Assembly: GCF_038007465.1 (NCBI RefSeq)
Contig: NZ_JBBOXF010000001.1
Location: 3,607,001-3,671,000 of the forward strand
DNA length: 64,000 nucleotides
Reading direction: 5' to 3'
Origin: Sporosarcina sp. FSL K6-1508
Lineage (GTDB): Bacteria; Bacillota; Bacilli; Bacillales_A; Planococcaceae
The notes under the pieces are model-generated. The model worked only from the letters and a program-made list of their open reading frames with translations. It was not told the DNA's origin and did no database searches. The first letter of the stretch is position 1, and every line of letters starts with the position of its first letter. A program made the position numbers and the translations under genes. Of this stretch, positions 58,679 to 64,000 are shown in pieces.

Positions 58679-58977
58679 CGTTCAACACCCCTCTTTCTTT
58701 TTAGGACAGATGGAATTTACTCTCCCCTTGAGCACAGTATACGATTTGCAAACATAGATTGGAATACTTTCCTTCAAAACCGAATTGTGTATCGGCAGAA
58801 AGAGCGGATATTTAAAATTCAACCCCTTTTTCGACAATAAATATCATATTTCAAGAAAATCTCCCTTATACACGTGTTTGTCACAATGAAAGAACGATTG
58901 GAGTTTACATCTACAGTCGTTATCCTTTATAATGAATGGGAGCTTATTGTAATGTTTTATTAAGGAGGGACGCACAC

Positions 58978-59220
58978 ATGGATAACATGTTCAAGTTGAT
59001 GGGCTTCTGGACAGGCATATTTGCGGTTATGTTTTATATAGGAGACATGCTGCCAGCCGCACTTCTTTTTGTTGCGAACACTGGGTTCTTCCTGCTACTT
59101 GGATATTTGAACCTGACAGAGCGGATGTACATGTACTTATTCGGAGCATATCTGATGATATTTATGGTCGGATTCAGCTACTACACAACGTTCATACACG
59201 TACCAGGCGCTGGCCACTAA
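58978..59220 (+). CDS. yqgY: DUF2626 membrane protein YqgY
   Basis: This 80-residue protein has MDNMFKLMGFWTGIFAVMFY and three membrane segments, as in YqgY of Bacillus. The ATG at 58978 has AAGGAGGGACGCACAC before it. It is divergent from comGA. Function is unknown. Confidence 0.88.
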   Translation: MDNMFKLMGFWTGIFAVMFYIGDMLPAALLFVANTGFFLLLGYLNLTERMYMYLFGAYLMIFMVGFSYYTTFIHVPGAGH

Positions 59221-59234
59221 AAGTACATACGAAA

Positions 59235-59262
59235 AAACAGCCTTTTATCGGCTGTTTTTTTG
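59235..59262 (+). terminator. Terminator of yqgY
   Basis: AAAACAGCC pairs with GGCTGTTTT around TTTTATC, with a T-run after it. Confidence 0.9.
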
Positions 59263-59299
59263 TTTTTCCTACAGTGTAAAAAAGCATTACTATTTAACC

Positions 59300-60182
59300 A
59301 GGGTGCTGAAAAAGTACGATTTCCTTCAATCCCGTCGATTTCCTTTCCGAGCGGACGCTTTCCTTACCTCTAGTCAAGTAATTTCTAAAGAAATTGGTGG
59401 GGGATAAGGAATAGCACAAGGCAATCGCTTTTCGTTCCAGCGCTCGCTTTCCGCGGGCATGGCTTGAGCCTCCTCGTCCGCTTCGCTCCCTGCGGGGTCT
59501 CAAGGCTCATGCTATTCCCGCAGGAGTCGAACGCTTCCACTACAAGCAACAAGATAAAGGAATCAAGAAAGGTTAGGAATACGAGGGCTCTCGGCTAGAA
59601 AAGTTAAGTATCACAAATAGACCTAACGATTATCTGTTTTTTCGAAAGGTCTTCTGTGCTATAGGTTGACTTTTTCCCATACTCACGTCAAATGCAACTA
59701 CATCATTCATCTTACGTCCTCCTCTTATGTTTCACAGAAGCCCTTATCGATTCCACTTTCTTATACACGATCTCGAAGATCCAACATACTAAACTGATTC
59801 AAATAAGGATGTGAAGTGAATCGGTTTCCTTATACGAATTCAAAGATTCCAGCGTCCGCACGACTTCGCTTCACTTCTACCATAAAAAATAGTAGCACAA
59901 ACCATGGCCATGGTTTGTGCTACTAATGTTAGTATGTTTCCGCGGGCACGGCTTTAGCCAATCGAACAGCGAAGGGTTCGATTTGCCGTATTTCTGCGTT
60001 TTTGGCAGAAATTAAGGCATCATTCCCTCGTGCTCCCAACGCTAACGCTTTACCTCCGGGGTCTTCAGCTAAGGAAGAGTGAACTTTCTCTTCCTATCTT
60101 TGCCTTCTGTTCCCACCGGAGTCGCCGCTCTCCACTACAATCAACTAGTTCTTACTAAAAAAAGAACTTTTTCAGTGGCCTC
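59300..60182. repeat. Degenerate intergenic repeat element with inverted ends
   Basis: This roughly 880-base stretch has no gene. Its ends carry CTGAAAAAGT (59309) and the inverted ACTTTTTCAG (about 60166). Inside are two diverged copies of one GC-rich unit: TTTCCGCGGGCATGGCTTGAG ... GGGGTCTCAAGGC ... CCCGCAGGAGTCGAACGC (from 59448) and TTTCCGCGGGCACGGCTTTAG-like text from 59937 ending ACCGGAGTCGCC and CACTACAATCAACT. Similar intergenic units are widespread in Bacillaceae genomes to my knowledge. It is probably a non-autonomous mobile repeat relic; 60183-60317 holds nothing further. Confidence 0.65.
59890..59925. repeat. Perfect 36-bp palindrome
   Basis: TAGTAGCACAAACCATGG (59890-59907) is followed immediately by its exact reverse complement. 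There is no loop. It sits between the two GC-rich units of the surrounding repeat element. It could be a cruciform, an insertion footprint or a junction of inverted ends. Confidence 0.9.
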
Positions 60183-60317
60183 TATTTAACTTAGGTCATA
60201 TTCTAGGTTTCAATCGCTCCCGTCTTGATAAAAAGGTAAAAGTCACCTTCATCCTCAAGCCTTCTTCCTGCTAATCGGGGCTAAACGATGCCTTGCGCTA
60301 TTCTTATAGTCGATTGC

Positions 60318-60956
60318 TCAAAATCCATTCAAAAATGGATTCGAATCTTTTTCGTCTTCCGGCGTTGTCGAGGGACCATGGCCTGGGTAGATAATAAAAT
60401 CATCTTCAAGAGAAAGCAACTTATCATGGATGGATGCCAATAGAACGCCCGTATTTCCTCCAGGCAGGTCAGTTCTTCCTACCCCCTGCTGGAAAAGCGT
60501 ATCTCCTACAATAGCAAAACGAGAAGATGCGAAGATATATGAAACACTTCCTGGAGAATGTCCCGGCGTATGCCTCACTTCAAACTCGAAAGGGCCTACT
60601 GTCATCATTCCCTCATCGCTGATAAGCTCATCCGCTCTTCTAACGTTCACATTATTCAATCCAGGATACTTGGCAGACCCATTTAATTTCGAATCTGACA
60701 ACCATTCCTGTTCATCTTCATGGATATAAACCGGAATGTTATATCTATCCCTTATACTGTCGACAGCTCCAATATGATCAAAATGTGCATGTGTCAGCAA
60801 TATTGCAACCGGAGTCATTTCTTTGCTTTTAATTTTGTTAATAATTCGTCCGCTCTCTTCGCCCGGGTCCACAATTAGACAGTTGCCCGCATCGTCACTA
60901 ATAATATAACAATTTGTCTGGATTGGCCCCAGCGGATATGTATTGATTTTCAACAT
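60318..60956 (-). CDS. yqgX: Metallo-beta-lactamase-fold hydrolase YqgX
   Basis: This 212-residue glyoxalase II-like enzyme has the zinc motif THAHFDHIG, then VRHTPGHSPGSVSY, a GDTLFQQGVGRTDLPGG block and YPGHGPSTT. The ATG at 60956 has AAGGAGGTG before it. It is the YqgX type found next to yqgY in Bacillus. Confidence 0.92.
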   Translation of the reverse strand: MLKINTYPLGPIQTNCYIISDDAGNCLIVDPGEESGRIINKIKSKEMTPVAILLTHAHFDHIGAVDSIRDRYNIPVYIHEDEQEWLSDSKLNGSAKYPGLNNVNVRRADELISDEGMMTVGPFEFEVRHTPGHSPGSVSYIFASSRFAIVGDTLFQQGVGRTDLPGGNTGVLLASIHDKLLSLEDDFIIYPGHGPSTTPEDEKDSNPFLNGF

Positions 60957-61166
60957 AGTCGGCACCTCCTTCAATTCATATTACGCAATACAAAATACGA
61001 TTTCAAACAATCGCCACTAATAGCCCTCGACAAAATTGATCGCAAACAGTACAATAGAAGAGGAATATAGCTTAATCGGACTTGCACATGATGTGCTGAC
61101 TTCTGCATGGCTCACAGGTCGTGAGCGATTTTAACAGAAGTTCCTATTGAAAGGAGTGTCTTCCCT

Positions 61167-61343
61167 ATGAACTTATTGATGGTCATTTTTGGACTCATCG
61201 CAATTTTAGCGGTGATAGGTACAGTCCAAGCATTCAAAGAACGCAACGCTTTAAGTATTCTGTTCAATCTTGGAGCTGCAGTTGTTTTTGGAGGCTTCAC
61301 AATTGCTACACTTGTTTTCCAAGGATTCCCGCCAACTCTATAA
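61167..61343 (+). CDS. yqgW: DUF2759 membrane protein YqgW
   Basis: This 58-residue protein begins MNLLMVIFGLIAILAVIG and has two membrane segments separated by QAFKERNALS. AAAGGAGTGTCTTCCCT precedes the ATG. Size, sequence and position match YqgW. Function is unknown. Confidence 0.85.
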   Translation: MNLLMVIFGLIAILAVIGTVQAFKERNALSILFNLGAAVVFGGFTIATLVFQGFPPTL

Positions 61344-61379
61344 TAGAGAAAATGCAGGTTTAAACTTAGAAAAACAAAA

Positions 61380-61417
61380 AACATCCAATGTGCATTCATA
61401 CACATTGGATGTTTTTT
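61380..61417. terminator. Terminator after yqgW
   Basis: AACATCCAATGTG pairs exactly with CACATTGGATGTT, with A- and T-runs on either side. It can work in both directions, and leftward reading frames nearby on the other strand are shadows. Confidence 0.9.
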
Positions 61418-61530
61418 GTTGTCTCAGTATTAATAATAAATCATCGTACTGCGAGCAGCTTTTAACGAGATTAATCATGTCGATTATCATATGCTTGTCA
61501 CATATAAGTAGGCATCTCACAATTTCATTC

Positions 61531-62628
61531 TCACTCAGGGAACGTTAACCAAGTTGTCTTCAATTTCGATTCTACATCTATCAGGTTTTCCAACGAGTAG
61601 CCCGTTAAACACTTGCCGCCAGAAGGGGAACAACGAAGTACCCCAGCTACAATTTCGTCGGCAATAACGTCTTGCCGCCCTTCTGTGACCCTGATAAGCC
61701 GGAATGGCATTGTGAGTTCATCAATCTGTCCACCCTTCTCTGAAGCCGGCAGGAATAGGATATCACTTGTATTCCATTCAATTTCAGGAATAACCCACTC
61801 AGAATAATTACTATTGACAGGCATCGTCCATTCAGAGCGAATTACTCCCCCCTTTTCCATAATGGTGTAAAGAGCATCCTCTTCTTCATTTATTCTTACT
61901 GCGAGTAGAGTATCTTCATATGTATCAAAATAAACGACACCGTTTAAATCTAACTGGTCCCACTTAGCAGTCTCAGGTTCATATGTATGGATTTCCCCAC
62001 CATCAAGTATATGGCCCTCAACGAATCCTACAGCAATTTTATCCTCGCCTAACCATTTGGGAAAAGGATCTTCAATTGCCAGCAAATCAAAGCTTTCAAC
62101 TTTACCGTTATAAAGAAATAAATCGAACGTCCAATCTTGATGGAAAGCGGTAAGAAGGATAAGGGAAGGATCGAGATCATTCCATTCAATTGCTAATTCA
62201 GTTGAAGCTACGATAACTTCATCTTGTACTGCACCATCCATGGTCACGATTTTAACTGTTGCAGATGTAGCGTTGTCGCTTGTATGTAGTAATAGATATT
62301 TTTTGGAAGGATGAACGAGGACATCGATGATCATAGAGTCATCTTCGTACAACGTGTCCGTTTGACCTGATTCTAAATCAAAGCTATTCACTTGATAAAG
62401 TCCATTTTCCTTTTTAACGTAGATGACTTTCGAATCGGTTAGCCAGTCTACCACAAAATGGAACTTTGCAGGATCAGTGATTAAAGATTTAATAATTTCC
62501 TTTTTAATCGAATTATTATCCTCAGGTTGTTCAATGGCTGTCGAGCCTTCGATAACTTCATTCGTCTTCTCTGTACAGCCCGTTAATAACAGGACTGCTG
62601 CAAAAAAGATGAACATTTTTTTTCTCAC
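61531..62628 (-). CDS. yqgU: Lipoprotein YqgU-like
   Basis: This 365-residue protein has a signal peptide with lipobox LLLTGC (Cys18). The remainder resembles a beta-propeller (repeated D-x-(S)-G-Q and W/Y-rich strands such as FDLESGQTDTLYEDD). It is placed between yqgW and yqgS, as in Bacillus. Function is unknown; it is attached to the outer face of the membrane. Confidence 0.82.
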   Translation of the reverse strand: MRKKMFIFFAAVLLLTGCTEKTNEVIEGSTAIEQPEDNNSIKKEIIKSLITDPAKFHFVVDWLTDSKVIYVKKENGLYQVNSFDLESGQTDTLYEDDSMIIDVLVHPSKKYLLLHTSDNATSATVKIVTMDGAVQDEVIVASTELAIEWNDLDPSLILLTAFHQDWTFDLFLYNGKVESFDLLAIEDPFPKWLGEDKIAVGFVEGHILDGGEIHTYEPETAKWDQLDLNGVVYFDTYEDTLLAVRINEEEDALYTIMEKGGVIRSEWTMPVNSNYSEWVIPEIEWNTSDILFLPASEKGGQIDELTMPFRLIRVTEGRQDVIADEIVAGVLRCSPSGGKCLTGYSLENLIDVESKLKTTWLTFPE

Positions 62629-62655
62629 CGCGCCTCCCCCTTCCGTATTTAAGCT

Positions 62656-62693
62656 AAAAAAAAGGCTGCACGGAAAGTCCCGTGCAGAACCTT
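62656..62693 (-). terminator. Terminator after the LTA synthase gene
   Basis: Read leftward, TCTGCACGG pairs with CCGTGCAG and is followed by CCTTTTTTTT. It ends the yqgS transcript before yqgU. Confidence 0.85.
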
Positions 62694-62700
62694 ATCATTC

Positions 62701-64000
62701 TTAATCTTTACTGTTTTTTTCGGGTGATTGTTCTTGCTCTTCCTTGAACCTGAGCAAATCTCCATTAATAATCATATCTGAATAATTCAGCTCAGTAACT
62801 GCACGTTCGATAAATGGCTCACATTCGGCCATATCAGTTTCTTCGCCAGTCTCACTATCATAACAGACCTCTTGTGCAAAAACATTTTTATCAGTTACAA
62901 AGCGTCCATCACGGAAGATAGTAAACGGTTCATGATCTGGAGAGAAAATGTCCGACCCAAGATACATATCATCTTTTGTATCAAGACCCATTAGATGTAG
63001 AAGAGTAGGTTTCAAGTCGATTTGTCCTGACACTTCATCAATAGTCTTCCCTTCGCCATAACCGGGAATATGAATGTACAATGGAACCTTTTGCAATTTC
63101 GCATTATCAAAAGGAGTGATTTCTTTATCTAAATACATGCCCATCGCCTTGTTGTGATTCTCGGAAATACCATAATGGTCTCCGTACATAACGATGATTG
63201 AGTTATCGTACAATCCACTTGCTTTCAAATCTTCAAAAAGAACTTTGATTGCCTCATCCATATAGCGTACTGTTTGGAAATATTTGTTTAACGTATTGGA
63301 ATTTGATGTATATTCAGGAATAAGCTTATCTTCTTCATCCAAATCAAATGGATGATGATTTGTCAATGTGATCAGTCTTGAATAAAAAGGCTGAGGCATC
63401 TCTTTCATCAAATCTACCGATTGGTCAAAGAATGGAATATCTTTCATACCCCAGTTAACCGCTTGCCCTTCGCCGACCGTATAACTTTCAATATCGTAAA
63501 ACTTATCGATACCGAGTGCGCCATACATGATATCACGGTTCCAGAAACTACGGTTATTGGCGTGCATTACATTCGTAAAATAACCATTCTCGCCTAACTG
63601 CGAAGCCATTGATTGGTAAGTGTTTCCACTATGCGTGAAAAATACAGCACTTCCATTTCTCGGATACAGCGAGTTTTCAAGAATAAATTCTGAATCCGAT
63701 GTTTTACCAAGACCAGTGTTGTGATAGAAATCAGAGAAATAGAATGTATCTGGATCTTTCGACAGTTCATTTAAAAACGGAGTAATGACATGTCCATCCA
63801 TTTCCTCGTTAATAACAAACGACTGCAAGGATTCAAGCGAGATCGCAATGATATTACGTCCTTTCGCAATTCCATACATTTCAGGGTCAGGAGCAGCGTA
63901 GTTCGCATTAATATAGTTACCTACTTCTACTAGCTCACTGCCATCTGCCAATGCACGCTGAGCATGGGATTTGGATTGAATGAACAGGTCATAGATATGG
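62701..64000 (-). CDS. yqgS: Lipoteichoic acid synthase-like enzyme YqgS, N-terminus beyond window
   Basis: The extracellular sulfatase-fold domain is present: ISLESLQSFVINEEMDG with the nearby catalytic region, HNTGLGKTSDSEF, MYGDHYGISENHNKAMG and a C-terminal FRDGRFVTDKN. It transfers glycerol phosphate from phosphatidylglycerol to lipoteichoic acid. The frame is open to the window edge (IYDLFIQSKSHAQRAL before the first TTG), so the membrane domain lies outside. The C-terminus is acidic/basic and intact. Confidence 0.92.
   Translation of the reverse strand, partial: HIYDLFIQSKSHAQRALADGSELVEVGNYINANYAAPDPEMYGIAKGRNIIAISLESLQSFVINEEMDGHVITPFLNELSKDPDTFYFSDFYHNTGLGKTSDSEFILENSLYPRNGSAVFFTHSGNTYQSMASQLGENGYFTNVMHANNRSFWNRDIMYGALGIDKFYDIESYTVGEGQAVNWGMKDIPFFDQSVDLMKEMPQPFYSRLITLTNHHPFDLDEEDKLIPEYTSNSNTLNKYFQTVRYMDEAIKVLFEDLKASGLYDNSIIVMYGDHYGISENHNKAMGMYLDKEITPFDNAKLQKVPLYIHIPGYGEGKTIDEVSGQIDLKPTLLHLMGLDTKDDMYLGSDIFSPDHEPFTIFRDGRFVTDKNVFAQEVCYDSETGEETDMAECEPFIERAVTELNYSDMIINGDLLRFKEEQEQSPEKNSKD

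Noticed and set aside
59294..59503. Leftward arginine-rich frame in the repeat element
   Set aside because: It is produced by the GC-rich repeat unit itself and has no RBS.
61112..61520. Leftward frames opposite yqgW
   Set aside because: They cover yqgW and its bidirectional terminator on the other strand; no start signal.
1..64000. tRNA or rRNA genes, CRISPR arrays, insertion sequences with transposase
   Set aside because: None could be recognised; in particular no tRNA gene was seen at either prophage end, so the att site is comGC and not a tRNA.

Overview
The window reads as the chromosome of a low-to-mid GC, spore-forming Bacillota of the Bacillales, probably a Planococcaceae member such as Sporosarcina. 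The basis is gene order rather than a database match: gcvPB-gcvPA-gcvT with a tandem glycine riboswitch, aroK, the comG competence operon, then yqgY, yqgX, yqgW, yqgU and yqgS. This is close to the Bacillus subtilis layout. Strong AGGAGG-type ribosome binding sites and TTG/GTG starts also fit.

The host locus is split by a prophage of about 50.9 kb (5675-56571). It sits inside comGC, the major competence pseudopilin gene. An 11-base core, GATCATCATTT, is present at both ends. Joining the two comGC pieces at that core restores one continuous frame: the prepilin leader lies at 56611-56546 and the rest at 5683-5378. The lysogen should therefore lack a functional ComGC, and precise excision should restore it.

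Prophage layout, left to right. (1) 5.7-12.9 kb is cargo: an apparently SOS-controlled operon (WYL protein, LexA N-terminal domain, UvrX-type polymerase, YolD), a divergent Ku plus ATP-dependent ligase pair, a CBO0543-type membrane protein, a DUF3243 protein, a FusB-type EF-G-binding protein with an apparent leader-peptide attenuator, and a BclA-like surface protein. Near-identical hairpin terminators separate several of these. (2) 13-14.4 kb is lysis: amidase, holin, XhlA. (3) 14.6-35.8 kb is a complete myovirus-type set read leftward: TerS, TerL, portal, scaffold, P22-like capsid, connectors, sheath, tube, frameshifted tail chaperone, tape measure, hub, spike, baseplate and fibres. (4) 36.7-49.3 kb is the early region: late-gene regulator, RecU, dUTPase, SSB, DnaD- and DnaC-like replication proteins, RecT, YqaJ exonuclease, Rha and many small tightly coupled ORFs. 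(5) 49.5-50.9 kb is the immunity switch: a Cro-like gene and a CI-like repressor facing each other across repeated GATAC-N5-GTATC operators, then an ImmA-like gene. (6) 51-55.2 kb is rightward cargo of membrane or stress-type proteins and a HEPN-like protein, punctuated by four copies of one short terminator. (7) The tyrosine integrase lies next to attR.

Every module a temperate phage needs is present and no essential gene looks broken, so the prophage may be inducible. To the right of comGA, a 1-kb gene-free stretch holds a degenerate repeat element with inverted ends and a perfect 36-bp palindrome. All family assignments were made by eye from sequence motifs and gene order; no search was run.
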